Positions 45,130-56,164 of a DNA stretch of 64,000 bases are shown here, piece by piece. Each line of letters starts with the position of its first letter. The stretch's first letter is position 1. Source of the stretch: Heliopora coerulea (Eukaryota; Cnidaria; Anthozoa; Scleralcyonacea; Helioporidae); the NCBI GenBank assembly GCA_030142905.1, contig JASJOG010000091.1, forward strand, positions 372,001 through 436,000. The letters run 5' to 3'. Made by a program: the position numbers and the translations under genes. Below the pieces are notes generated by a model. It saw nothing but the letters and a program-made list of their open reading frames with translations. It was not told where the DNA came from and searched no databases.

Positions 45130-46341
45130 TCTATATCTATATATCTACATCTATATCTACCACTACATCTATATCTATATGCTCCTCTATGCATTATAAT
45201 TAATCTCTTGGTTCGTCAGTCTGTTCCTCCTCTTTTCAGTTGGTTGATCGACGTTGCAATTAGTAAATGACCGTTCATAATTTATATCTCATTACTTAGT
45301 TGTCGTTAACTTTTTAACCTTATTGGTTATTTGCTTAGACACATGATTTCTTTACCCATAAAAATATCACCCATTATAAATTATTTCACGAAGAGCTTTC
45401 GATTGAAACGTCAGCATATTCCTCTCTTAAGTTTCGGCAGTTCCCTCACACTTGGTTTTCAAACACGTCTGTCACCGTTTATCACTACCGGCTAAGCACT
45501 CTACTTTTTTATTTCTAATCCGAGTTCACAGGTATTTTCTCTCCATGCCGTAAGAACCACATGAAACGCAGACTCTGGGGAAGAAATTCCACTCTCTCTA
45601 CATTACTAGCGTCGTGCATTCGATTATTGATTTAAGTTGCAGTCTTCGCAGCAGTCCTAAATTAAGTCTGGAGGACTTTATGACGGATCTTCTCTCGAAA
45701 ATTCGTATTTTGAAATTTCACATCTATTACGTATGCACGGTACATGTAACCAAATGTAACTGACAGCAGCAAACTTAGTACATCCAATTCATTAACGGCA
45801 TTACCTTCCATTATGTCTACGGACTATCTTTGTCAGGTTCCGAGCAACAGGCTTCGCAGCTCTGTCGGCAAAGCATCGGTATGGAACCCCGGAGACCATG
45901 GTTAGATTACTCGGTAGCAAAAGACTTTTAACATATCCTCCAACGACTGGGTTTTATATAAGGCTTTTCCCTTCATTCTTCGAACTTGAAATTTTTCTTC
46001 TAAAATTTGCTCATGCATGCAATCAACTGGGAAAGTGTGCCAATACGATTCGTAATATTTAAGGAAATATTTTCCATACTAGAGGTCACGCGCACGAGAG
46101 AGATGGATTGAAGATGCAAACATTAATGGAAAAGAGTATGTTCAGATAGCAAATTCTGCTTTGATGATAGCTTGTACCAGTATTGACATCAAGTCATCAT
46201 GCAAATCGCGTGTTACATCATGTACAAAACATGGCCCTTCTACCGTCTTGCAATGTGAGTTTAGATCCCGTCACGGATGGTTTTTAAGTTGCCTTAGGTG
46301 ACAAAATTCTCCAAATTATTTTCTCATGTACATAATTTTAC
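45130..46341. other. Intron, nothing further recognised
   Basis: After a short TCTATA microsatellite (45128-45180), AT-rich sequence with no supported gene. A possible decayed CACGAAGA...GAAAC motif lies at 45388-45408. Confidence 0.4.
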
Positions 46342-46520
46342 CTGCCATCCCCACTGGCATTTGCATATATTTGGTCCTACACAAGAACCATGAGCTCCAC
46401 AATCACCGACATCTCTACAATGGTGACGAGAACAATCTTCGCCTTCCCAGCCCTTGTTACATTCGCAAGCCAGTCGATGACAAATGCCGTTGTGAAAACA
46501 GGAATTGATACAGTTGACAG
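46342..46520 (-). CDS. Exon: two EGF-like modules
   Basis: 179 bp, phase 1 in after TCTTTTACAG, phase 0 out at GGCAG/GTAAAA. The first module has CINSCFHNGICHRLACEC and ends GWEGEDC. The second starts CRDVGDCGAHGSC and runs to CKCQWGWQ, with its last cysteine supplied by the next exon (GLGC). Spacing is typical of EGF-like domains of the C-x-C-x-x-G-W type. Extracellular protein-interaction modules. Confidence 0.9.
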
Positions 46521-46663
46521 CTGTAAAAGATGAAGTATTGCAGTACTCCATGAGTAAAGAAGAATATGATTAAACAACTAGTGAAAGAAATCCCAAGTAT
46601 AATTGGTGTCTGTTGGTAGGTTTTGCGTTTTGAGCGATTATCATTTTCTATATGAAAACTTAC

Positions 46664-46760
46664 TTGCACTCTTTTCACATATTGTTGGGTACAATGAATC
46701 ACATGGCCTTTTTAAGAATATTTCTCCATCAAAAATCCAACAACCAACTTCTTCGATTAG
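46664..46760 (-). CDS. Exon: C-type lectin domain, C-terminal part
   Basis: A 97-bp exon after an AAATTAG acceptor, phase 0 in, phase 1 out at a consensus GTAAGT donor. The text GCWIFDGEIFLKRPCDSLY followed by PTICEKS matches the end of a C-type lectin domain: C, then W, then C, then P-x-I-C-E. The usual WND or EPN calcium-binding residues are not evident, so sugar binding by the classical calcium route is doubtful. A short exon carrying the EPN loop could still be missing upstream. Confidence 0.78.
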
Positions 46761-47582
46761 CTAATTTAAAAAATGTCCAAATAGAAAAATTGTAAGCGCT
46801 TGATTACACTTTCTTTTAATGATAAATTTTGTTTGATTCAAGATACAGTTCATCATTCAAGTTATCAACGGCTATGATAGTGGGAAATGCGGTAACAGTA
46901 GCCAATGTATTGAAATCAGCTTTTCTCTTCATGCAACACTGCACATGACTTAATTTGAACTCTTCAAAATGGCGAAAAGTATATCAGCTTATAAATGACA
47001 TTCCAATGATGCATGAAACACAAACCAAAAATTTTTGTTTTGAACTTGATAATCAAGTGAAAGACAAGAATGAACCAAGTAATGGTGGTAATATTTCAAA
47101 AACGACAAACTCATTATCAAACCAAAAAAATAAAATAAAAATTGAAATAGTGTCGATAATAATGTTGTAAAATAATGTTGTTTCGTCCATTCTTGTCTTT
47201 AACTTGAATTTGAAGTGCCAAGATGAATGTTTTCGATTTGTGTTTTATTCTTTATCTTTTAGACTACCGGCTCTTTATGATTTTTGATTCAAAGATAATT
47301 TCAATATTAGTAAATTCCTACCGAATATAAATCTATATTTATATTTGATTGTAAACTTACGAGACAAAACCGTGGACGTGAAATCAGCAAAGTATGCAGT
47401 AATGTCATGGGCAATTCAACTTAATTTATCGCCATGTTTCAGGGAGTTGTGTCTAACCCACATCGCACAGACTATTTTGTTGTCCGGTTGGTAAAAGGTT
47501 GATGGTTTTGCTGCCTGGGGTGTTGGTTGACTACCAGGCTGCCTAGCAGGTGGAAATCATTGACGGGTTGTTGTCCACCTGT

Positions 47583-47831
47583 TAAGCTTGGTTTGTACGA
47601 GCAACATAAACATAAAGATAAGATCAATACGAAAACAAAGCGTGATATCTCCTCTGGGACTTGCAAAGACAAAACAACAAGAATTTTTCTTTGTTTTGTC
47701 TTTTGTGTGGCTTTTGGCTTATGCACATGACAATCCTTATGTCACAGTCTTGGCTTCATTCCTTTATTTTGCTTTTTGTTTTGTCCTTATGGTTATACTT
47801 ATGCTTATGCTCACGCACAAACCAGGCCTTA
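47583..47831. mobile_element. MITE with TTA target duplication
   Basis: Inverted ends AAGCTTGGTTTGTACGAGCA and TGCTCACGCACAAACCAGGC CT, flanked by TTA on both sides. A second inverted pair inside (AAGACAAAACAACAAG / TTTTGTTTTGTCCTT) would extend the hairpin. TTA target sites are usual for PIF/Harbinger-type elements. Confidence 0.6.
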
Positions 47832-48129
47832 GTTAGTCGGTCGGTCCACCAGTCAGTCTGTTCCTCACTTGGTCTGTCGTACTTTTCAGTCTGGCTGAAT
47901 GAGTGTATGACTTGCAGTTTTGCCAACTGTTGGTTTTTTCGTTTGTCCATTAGGCCGATTGTTCAATTGCCCGTCTATAGAGCTCGATATAGAATATCTA
48001 TTTCTACGTTTGTTGTTTTTGTCTGTTCATCAATTCGGCTGTTCGCTGTCTAGTCTGTTTGTTCAGTTTCTCGGTCGCCAGTCGGTTGATCTTCTTAAAA
48101 TATTTGGTTACGTTAAATTTGTGGGGCAC

Positions 48130-48261
48130 CTTGTTTGACGCAATGTCAATCCAAATCACAGATTCTGCTTTGTTGAAACGCCATCTTTTAAGTAATGTCT
48201 CCATGGTAAACAGTTTTTGTTTGTCTCCTTTAATTGTCCTTGAAACCATGCCACCATTGCT
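48130..48261 (-). CDS. Exon: C-type lectin domain, middle part
   Basis: A 132-bp exon, phase 0-0, after an ATTTCATTTAG acceptor. It reads SNGGMVSRTIKGDKQKLF and then WRFNKAESVIWIDIASNK, which fits the middle of a C-type lectin fold: the usual A-x-L-V segment, the second helix and the WIG-like strand (here WID). The donor GTGCCC is weak. The frame stays open past it, and an alternative donor, GTAACC, lies 12 bases further on. Confidence 0.65.
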
Positions 48262-48617
48262 CTAAATGAAAATGTGATACTTATTTTCAGTCATTTGAAA
48301 GGCAGAAAAAATACTTCTAGTACTAGCTGGATAGAAAATGTAATCTTGGTTCTTCTACCTAAAATTATTGATATCTTTCAACAGTAAGTTGACGAAGTTA
48401 TCAATATATGTTTAAAACGGTAGCCAAAAGTTACCTACCCATCAGTTAGTCAAATGGAAAAGAGGAGTTTCTTTCAGTCATACGCCTCATGGCCCAGTTT
48501 TACATTTGATTTAAGATAGTTGAACAGTTTTTGAACCACCTCAGAATCCTTTATAGAAAAAAACCTCAGATCCTCTCTTTCCTAAGTCACCCGCTAAAAT
48601 TCATTCCTTTCCTTTCA

Positions 48618-48893
48618 TGGGCGGATCTAGGATTTTGTGAAAGAGGGGGTTTGCCAGGGCAGTTGGGGTTCCAGGTTTTGAGAAGAGAGGACGGTCGACC
48701 AGGCCTTCAGTTATTCTTGTTTTTTAAAGTATGGTGGTTCCTTTATCACTTATATAAGGTGCACAATTAAAGAAAAAAATGCAAATCAAGTTTAGTATGT
48801 AAACATGGAGATTATAGCGAGGAATCCCCACATCAGTATTTTTTGTGGCTCAAAGGTGGAGGTTAAACCCCTAACCCACCTTGGATCCGCTCC
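48618..48893. repeat. Short repeat with GGCGGATC ends
   Basis: Begins GGGCGGATCTAGGATTTTGT and ends TTGGATCCGCTCCG, short inverted ends around G-rich DNA. A likely MITE fragment; target duplication not identified. Confidence 0.4.
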
Positions 48894-49099
48894 GCTATGT
48901 GCTTTCGTCTTTCTTTACACTATACATTATGTCTTTTTAATACCGATTCTTCACTTCTTTCCATTCTAAATCGTCAATTGTGTTTTTAGTGGAAAACTTT
49001 GAGGATGAGGTAGCCTTCAAAACGAAACAGGTTCCTGAGTATTTCAAATTTGGATCTCTAATAGTGCGGTTTTGAAAGCTAAATGCTCTCTCTGGATCC

Positions 49100-49248
49100 A
49101 CAACAACAAAAACAACCACAACCACAACCACAACAACAACAACAATAACAACAACAACAATAACAACAACAATAACAACAACAATAACAACAACAATAAC
49201 AACAATAATAACAACAACAATAACAACAGCAACAAAACAGCAACAACT
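49100..49248. repeat. AAC/AATAAC microsatellite
   Basis: About 150 bp of AAC and AAT units. Poly-Asn (plus) and poly-Leu (minus) open frames are artefacts. Confidence 0.95.
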
Positions 49249-49465
49249 GTATTTTGTTGCTTTAACCTTGAAGTCACAGCAGATTTTTTCTTATAACAAC
49301 AACAGCAAAAACAAGTCAGATTGTGCCCGAAAAAAAAGCTCAGATGCCATCAAATACTCTAGAAAAACATTCTTTTTTTGATGGTGTTCAGAAATCACAT
49401 CTGAATAGTTTCATTCCATGAATACTTGCACGAATTACAGTGAAATAAAATAATTATTGAGAAAC

Positions 49466-49560
49466 CTTGCAAATCTTTTTTGACTGTTCGTACGTCTGAG
49501 CACCCACTTGGTTAAAGTAGCATGTATCCCCAAATAAAATCCAACCAAAAGGACATGATC
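49466..49560 (-). CDS. Exon: C-type lectin domain, N-terminal part
   Basis: A 95-bp exon after a CCATTTTTAG acceptor, phase 1 in, phase 0 out. It reads CPFGWILFGDTCYF followed by a helix ending in KKICK, the classic opening of a C-type lectin fold (C-P-x-G-W, then C-Y, then the first helix ending in C). It is separated from the beta-helix exon by an 11.5 kb intron filled with nested transposons (49561-61024). The donor GTTTCT is weak. Confidence 0.8.
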
Positions 49561-49611
49561 CTAAAAATGGAAAATACGGAATTTGTTTATTAAGTAGCAC
49601 GTTAACAAAAT

Positions 49612-49618
<7 letters not shown>

Positions 49619-49657
<39 letters not shown>
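49619..49657. repeat. TA microsatellite
   Basis: About 38 bp of TA next to a short CATA run. Confidence 0.95.
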
Positions 49658-49661
<4 letters not shown>

Positions 49662-49796
49662 GAAAAAATTCACTTGGCAGAAGAATGCTCTACACGTACG
49701 TCTACGTAGAGCATATGTACATAAATCTTGCAGACACAGTTAAACGAAATAATCCATTTAATAAAAACTAGAATCCTAAAATGCGGTAACTCAAAC

Positions 49797-49821
49797 TTTC
49801 ACGCTCAAAGGCGATCATCAG
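49797..49821 (-). ncRNA. CTGATGA...GAAA motif at the end of a Penelope-like element
   Basis: Minus strand: CTGATGA, U, CGC, CUUUGA, GCG, U, GAAA. Of all copies in the window this one has the canonical CTGATGA. It lies about 350 bp downstream of the GIY-YIG frame of the disrupted Penelope-like element (50467-50171). Confidence 0.45.
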
Positions 49822-49965
49822 ACTAAAGTAAAAAGACATCTAGGCGGATTTATAATTACATGAATAAAATTTGTTTACATGCCTGCACTTTGAAATCGAC
49901 TCGGATCTTTTGTTTAAAAGTTGATTTTTGTTGGCATTTATAATGCAAAGCTTCTCCATTAAGCC

Positions 49966-50097
49966 TGATTTCCACTAGGCGGAATTCTACGAGCGGACAA
50001 ACCTTTTCCTTTGTTTTTTCTAACTGTTTCCACTTGAAAGCCATGGAACAAAGAGAAAATTTCGTCCACGCGGAGAATTCCACCTAGTGGAAATCAA
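49966..50097. mobile_element. Small MITE with TTA target duplication
   Basis: AGCCTGATTTCCACTAGG and its near-inverse CCTAGTGGAAATCAAGCT bound about 130 bp, flanked by TTA. Removing it restores the text seen inverted at 58930-58970 (TTCTCATTAGGCACAAGCCG), which proves an insertion. Probably Harbinger-like. Confidence 0.75.
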
Positions 50098-50170
50098 GCT
50101 TTAGGCACAAGCCGCATTGTTTTGCTCTTCAAGATGGACCATGTGATGGAGTAATCAGTGTTCGACCTCT

Positions 50171-50557
50171 TCAACTCCCAGACATACTTCGACAAAGCAG
50201 TAGAATTTGCATGTTTTTCGTGATTAAATGATTACTTGTGTGTGTTGTATCGTGTCTTGAATCATTTTCAGTCATGCCAACATAATATTTAGGGACCTGA
50301 CCCGCTGCTGATAGTTCTGCCATGTAAACAATGTTCCTACTCAAAAATGCACCACTAAGGGGGCATTCAGCCGTTCTTCTACAATTACATTTTCTCTCGC
50401 AAGGTGTCTGCTTGGGTCTAAGAATTTTGTTGTTGTGTCGTCTTATAAAACTAGCCATGCTGTCCATGCAGCTATAGCTGACTTTTACATGTCCTCTGTT
50501 AAAGATCTTACTTAATTTATGTGTCCTTGGGAAATGCTTACAAACATTAAAAACAAA
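50171..50557 (-). pseudogene. Penelope-like element, downstream half (split)
   Basis: Minus-strand frame from the insertion point: HFPRTHKLSKIFNRGHVKVS, then SMASFIRRHNNKIL, CNCRRTAECPL and NIVYMAELS with a GIY-YIG-like YYVGMTEN. These are standard Penelope-like C-terminal blocks. The upstream half is at 58490-58915, about 8 kb away, so an insertion has split the element. Confidence 0.8.
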
Positions 50558-50569
50558 TGCTAAACAAAC

Positions 50570-51437
50570 ATGGCGTCGTTAAGCCAGATTCAGCGTTCGT
50601 TGACGATCAGTGACCCTATTTGTATAGATCACTGTAAAAACAAGCTTGAGAACTACATCTCAATTTTGGCAGCTATTTCTGCGACTGTAAATCACAACAC
50701 CTCCCAGAGCCAACAAGAGCAGACAGAAGGCTCCGCGCACTTCATTAGGTGCACTGCTCAACAGTCTAATTTCTGGTATGGAAAAAGAGCTGGAAAGGTT
50801 TTCAGAAGTCGTGGAAATGTCCTCTGTCCAGGAAAGAAGGGAAGTCACTTTTTTCCTACCTAGTACTGGAGGAAGACCAGCTTTTAATATAACTAAAGCT
50901 CCGATCGAATCATTGAGAGAGACAGGAATGAACTGGAAAACAATTGCTGAGTTCCTTGGTGTGTCTGAACGAACCCTTCACTGAAGAAGAATCGAATATG
51001 GCATCGAGTCCAACTTCACAGAGATATCTGAAAGTGATCTGGATGAGCAAATTAAAGAGATACTTTACCTGACCCCATACAGTAGTGAATGCTATGTAAG
51101 AGGAAGTTTAAAAGGAAGGAATATCAATGTTCAGAGGTCAAGAGTGAGAGGAAGTCTCAGCAGGGTTAATGCAATTGGTAGAATGCAAAAAAAGTATGCA
51201 ATCTGTTGCCGAGTACATAATGTCCCTGGTCCTAATTACTTGTGGCACATTGACCCCAACCACAAGCCGATATCATGGAGGTTTGTCATACATGGCTGTA
51301 TAGATGGCTTAAGCCGAACAGTTATTTATCTTACATGCTGTACCAACAACAGAGTTGCAACTGTTCTGGACTTGTTCAAAAGTGGAGTTCAGGAAATTGG
51401 TTTACCTTCCATGCTGCAGAAAACATGGACATAGCAA
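50570..51437 (+). pseudogene. Integrase-core (DDE) protein, N-terminal part
   Basis: Begins MASLSQIQRSLTISDP. After a 2-bp insertion (absent from the inverted copy at 58130) it continues in another frame with a helix-turn-helix MNWKTIAEFLGVSERTLH, a stop, then [20 protein letters not shown] and [18 protein letters not shown] with the first catalytic Asp. The frame breaks after GLPSML. It belongs to the eukaryotic family of stand-alone rve integrase-core proteins; assignment to a named transposon superfamily (IS3EU or Ginger-like) is not certain. Confidence 0.75.
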
Positions 51438-51503
51438 GATTTATTATGATTGCCAGCAGAGGTGCAAATAGAGGAAGTTTTATTGCTGGAAGGAGTGTTT
51501 AAG

Positions 51504-52106
51504 AACTGTAGAACTTTTAAAATTTAAGAACTGTAGCATGTCAAGTACATGCTTTTGACCACATGTGAGTCTTATATGGAGCTGGCAGCAGAGTTCACCC
51601 ATGTGATGAGAGAAGAGCAGGCATGGTCATTTGACCTTGTTTGATTCCAAGTGTGAAATACACTTTATTCACATGTGACCTACTGAAACTGAGTTTACCT
51701 TTATTAATTAAGTGTTGTGTTCCAGTATGTTGTTATTTATTATCTTACTATTGGAAAACTGATGCCAAAATTAAATATATGACTACCATACTTACATACC
51801 ATACTACAAGTTAAATGGACAGATAGAAGAATTCAGATGACTAATAAACTTGCTGCCCTCAAAATAAGTATTCTCAAGGTGGGAATATAAAATTCATATC
51901 TCCAAGAGGCCATGTTATCTTAAATTTATTATGGATTTATTGAAATTCTGTGTTATTATTAAAGTCATGATGGTATTGTCACACTAACACAAAGATAAAA
52001 GTAATACCTTGACCACTTATATTAAATTTTCATTAAAGAAATATGAATATACAACCAATTAAGAGCATGTACTTGACATGCTACAGTTCTTAAATTTACA
52101 GTTCTT
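51504..52106 (+). repeat. 0.6 kb terminal-inverted-repeat element, copy A
   Basis: Both ends read TTTAAGAACTGTAGCATGTC inwards, with an AGCATGT/ACATGCT mini-hairpin close to each end. The same sequence inverted forms copy B (52713-57920), where Tigger 2 and another MITE have inserted. No ORF. Confidence 0.75.
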
Positions 52107-52107
52107 A

Positions 52108-52712
52108 ACTTTACCTTCCAAAGTGCTAGGTGATCATGGGGTGGAAAATGTGGATGTAGTAAGATTTATTATGATTGCCAGCAGAGGTGCCAATAGAGAA
52201 AGTTTTATTGCTGGAAGGAGTGTTCACAACCAGCGTATAGAGCAATTGTGGGCAGAAGTCAACAGAGTATTGTCTGCCCTTTATAAAGATGTCTTTGAGT
52301 TCCTTCAGGAGAGAATGTTGCTTGATTCCCAAAATGAAGTGCATTTATTTGCTCTTCATTTTGTTTATCTTCCACATATAAATGCCTCTTTGCAAGAATT
52401 CAAATGTCAGTGGAATCACCATTGTCTGAGGACAGCCAACCATTAACATTATGGCAAATAAATATGATAAATATTCCAGATGATTCACTTCTGATTAAAT
52501 TTGAGGAATATGGAATTGACTATAATGGCCCAGTACCCAATGTTATCATTGATAATAATGTCATTGTACCTGATTCAGAGGTGAAGATTACAGAAGACCG
52601 GGTAAGGCATTTAGAAAGCCATGTTAACCCCCTTGTTGATGATGGAAGTCATAGCATTGACCATTTTATGAGGGCACTTGATATTGTTGACATTTTAGTC
52701 AACCATGAGTAA
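52108..52712 (+). pseudogene. Integrase-core protein, C-terminal part
   Basis: Resumes with [18 protein letters not shown] (second Asp), then [17 protein letters not shown] carrying the catalytic Glu. It continues as [24 protein letters not shown] text, shifting frame near 52440, to a stop at 52712. About 100 bp at its start duplicate the end of the N-terminal part (51402-51503), so the 0.6 kb insertion between them arose together with a duplication. Confidence 0.75.
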
Positions 52713-53086
52713 ATTTAAGAACTGTAGCATGTCAAGTACATGCTCTTAATTGGTTGTATATTCATACAGTCGAACCCCTAATAGCGGACACCTCTTTTAA
52801 GCGGACACCCCTTTTAAACGGACACCAAACTCAGGTCCCAATCGTTTCTTTTATAAAATACAAATAATATAACCTCTATTAGGCGGACACCTCTCTTTAG
52901 CGGAAGCGGACACCTCACAGGTGGTCCCAATGAACAAATCAACCCCTTTTAAGCGGACAGACAATAGATGGCCCAATATTTTATAGCAACAACAGTAAAT
53001 ATTCAGTAATTTACACATCTATATCTGCTTAATGTTCAGTACTGTTCCGTGGTAATATTCAAGATACATAATACAGCATGCATGAA

Positions 53087-53545
53087 CTAATTTTCTACAT
53101 CAAATTTTTCGTTCTTCAATTTGTCCTTTAGCCAGTTACACGAAAAATTGTCTCCTTGAAATGTGTACTGGTAGGGGACTTCGACACCATAACCAGCCCC
53201 TCTGTTGATATGTTTACCCGTGATTGCAACAGTTCCACACTTTGTTGCGCGCTTTAAAAATTTTGTAACCCACAGGGCCATCAACTTAGGGATATGACCA
53301 ATAATCTCGTTGCTATCCGACATTTCATTTGGGTGAATAGAAGAATTTATCGACAGGACTTCATCGGATGGCTGTGAAGAGTTTAATTTTTGCCTTTCGC
53401 GAACAACAGCGACTGCATTTTTATCGTCCGTGTTGTTTGGTTCTCGCTTGAGACGGTGTTCATCACCTATTTTAGCTTTCCATATATCCAAATAAACGTG
53501 ATAACCACGAACAAATGATTTCACTCGTACGACATCCATTGACAA
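53087..53545 (-). CDS. HIRAN-domain protein of Tigger 2 (intact)
   Basis: 152 codons from ATG 53545. It starts VRVKSFVRGYHVYLDIW, then LKREPNNTDDKNAVAVVRE, a Ser-rich linker, IIGHIPKLMALWVTKFLK, and HINRGAGYGVEVPYQY. The EP-x-N-x-x-D-x-NAV-x-V and IGH-x-P blocks are the HIRAN core. HIRAN domains bind single-stranded 3' DNA ends (established for HLTF). Here there is no helicase part, so it is a stand-alone DNA-binding protein. Conservation with Tigger 1 over the whole length and loss of neither key block suggest a role in the element's life cycle, for example handling excision ends. That role is inference. Confidence 0.85.
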   Translation of the reverse strand: MSMDVVRVKSFVRGYHVYLDIWKAKIGDEHRLKREPNNTDDKNAVAVVRERQKLNSSQPSDEVLSINSSIHPNEMSDSNEIIGHIPKLMALWVTKFLKRATKCGTVAITGKHINRGAGYGVEVPYQYTFQGDNFSCNWLKDKLKNEKFDVEN

Positions 53546-53935
53546 TGCTTTTTTTCTGCAAACAATTGCTCGCTGACAGGCCTGCAGAGGAGGCTATTGC
53601 CGGATGTTGGCAAAGCTCTTTAAAGCACCGACGTAGGTGTATTTGTGTCACATAATGTGGACAGTTGTATCTTTTTAGCTTAATTTATTTTCTAAAAGCA
53701 TGGCAATGAAGTGCCAAAGGGTATTGCGTTCTCGCAGGCTTCGGAGCATAAAATTTTACAACATACAAAATTGTGTATGTTTTATTATAACAGCCCACAA
53801 TTCAAACTACCAAAAGTTTGGCCATATTGTAACTGTCAACAGCATTAAGCCATTTTCTAATTAGGCTAAACCTTTGCGAAAACAAAAATCAAAACACTCA
53901 TTTAAAGGGAAGCCAGGGGCTACGATTGTTCTGCT

Positions 53936-55889
53936 ATGGAAAATAAATGTATACAATGTGGCACTGATACAGCTTATACGTGCTTAACATGTAAAGTGGC
54001 AGTGTGCAATAAGTCGGGAAAATGCTCTGTATTCGCACCCGAAACAGTGGAAGGCTGGAAAGCAGGGTATTGGGTCGGAAACTGCATGAAGTGTAACGAC
54101 AATCTCCGGTTAAAAAATGATGAAACAAGAAGAAGCTTTGAAATAGTTTCTGTCAAAAACCCGACCTGTGGTTCAAATCGTGGAGACGTGTCCGCTCGTA
54201 AAACAGAAACAGTTAAACCTAAGGCTAAGGCCACCTCCAAACGCCAGTATCTTGACTTATCGCAACGAGTTCAGCTTCTCGCATTCCACAAAAAAACCCC
54301 AACATTCGGCGTCAGAAAATTAGCAGAAAAATTTGGCTGTGGTAAAACGCAGGTATCTTTGATTTTAAAGTCAGAAAAACAAATCTTGGCAGAATGGGAG
54401 AGCAACGAAGGTCGTCCTGGGAAAAAGAGGGGTCGCCAACAGAACTTTCCACATGTAAATGACTGTCTGTGGAAATGGTATGTTACTTGCCGTAACTCCA
54501 ATATACCTGTCAGTGGACCGGTGCTTCAGGAGGAGGCTCTCCTTATTGCTCAAAAACTAGGCGAGGACACTAAATTTTGCTGCGTCGAATGGATGGTTGG
54601 ATAGATGGAAGAAACGTTACAATATAACGCAAATGAATGTGGCCGGTGAGGAAGGAGACGTGAACGAGGAAACTATGACCAGTTGGGCAGAGCGAGCTTG
54701 CGAATTAGTAGGAGGATATCAACCTGCAGACGTTTGGAATATGGATGAAACCGGCTTGTTTTGGAAAGCCCTTCCAGAGAAAAGTCTATCTGAAAGAGGA
54801 AAAAGATGTCGAGGCGGCAAAAAAGCGAAGCAACGGTTGACGTGGGCATTTTTTGTGAATGCAGGCGGCGGTAAAGAGCCTCCAATTGTTATTGGAAAGA
54901 GCGTGAAACCGCGGTGCTTTAAGAGCTTGAAAGATAAGAATCGGCCATACAGTTGTCATTATTTTGCCAATAAGAAAGCATGGATGACATCAGAAATATT
55001 CGAAGAGATTGTTCATCAGCTCAACCGACGTATGAAACGCCAAAACCGCAAAATTATTCTGTTTATCGATAACGCTCCTTGTCATCTGCCATTACCTTCA
55101 GACCACTTCACCAACATCAAGCTCGCTTTTTTGCCAAAAAATACAACGTCTCGAAGCCAACCACTAGACGCCGGAATTATCAAGCAGTGGAAAGTAAAGA
55201 CAAAGCGCATGTTATTGCGGTACGTGTGCAGCAAAGTTGATGGAAAATTGATGGCAAGTGAGATAACCAAATCTGTTCATGTACTCATGTCGATACAATG
55301 GGGGAAAAAGGCTTGGGATGAAATAAGCGAGGAGACCATCAAGAAGTGCTTCCTGAAAGTTGGTCTTTTCCCAGAGGAAATCGGTGCAACAGATGAGGAC
55401 GATGATCCTTTCGCTGGTGAAGAGATGCAAAGTCTCGAAGAGTTATGCACCATGCTTAACATGCCAGACTATATATCAGCTCAAGAATTTTTGGATGCTG
55501 AAGACGAGCTTACAACTTGTGAAGAACTAATCAACAGTGACGTACCAACCTGGCGGGACGATGTTAGAGCCTCGATTATTCAGGAAATACTACACGAGAG
55601 CAGCGAGCCACAAACCAAACAGCAGAAAGATATGTGCGAGGTCGTTGATGACGACAACGAAGACAATGACTTTGACTGCAATCTTCGCGAACCAGTCATT
55701 ACGTCTACATTCGAAGCCCTCAGAACTGCCGAGCAACTGGCAGAGTTTGCAGAATTCCGTGGTCATGAAGACCTCTCTAACGCTATGTTAAATGTAACCG
55801 ACATTTTGAGAGACTATCGTCTGCGAGAGCCTCGAAAGCAAACATTTATTGATTCCTTTCTTCAAATGACTGTAAGAGACGCTCAATAA
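53936..55889 (+). pseudogene. Tigger 2 transposase with one frameshift
   Basis: First frame (53936-54604): zinc-finger-like CIQCGTDTAYTCLTCKVAVC, then a helix-turn-helix QRVQLLAFHKKTPTFGVRKL. Second frame (to 55889): DDD domain with NMDETGLFW, ILFIDNAPCH and SQPLDAGII; the last two Asp are 32 residues apart, and an acidic tail follows. One extra T in the run near 54576 shifts the frame; Tigger 1 shows the expected FTASNGWL junction. Otherwise open, so the loss of function is recent. Confidence 0.92.
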
Positions 55890-56164
55890 ATTTTAAGTAA
55901 TTGAACATCATTTTTAGCTTAGACACTTTGTTATGTTTTATATTGTAAACTATCGCGGAAGACTCAAAAGCAAACGTTTATAGATTTTTTTCGAAATTAC
56001 TGAACTAAGAAACGCGAAATATTAGTAGTGATTAATTACAATAATTCTGAACGTAGACATTTAGTAGGCTTTATATTATATACTGTTTGATACTTAAATC
56101 ACACGAAAAATTGCCCCCTGTTGTGTTTTCTGCAAAACCCTTTTTAAGCGGACACCCCTTTTAA

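Noticed and set aside
45388..45408. Eighth CTGANGA...GAAA motif
   Set aside because: The first half is CACGAAGA and the stem does not pair; at best a decayed copy.
47472..48138. Several overlapping frames around a hydrophobic stretch
   Set aside because: They lie in a T-rich hairpin MITE and flanking low-complexity DNA.
49044..49296. Poly-Leu and poly-Asn open frames
   Set aside because: Products of the AAC/AATAAC microsatellite; no splice or start context.
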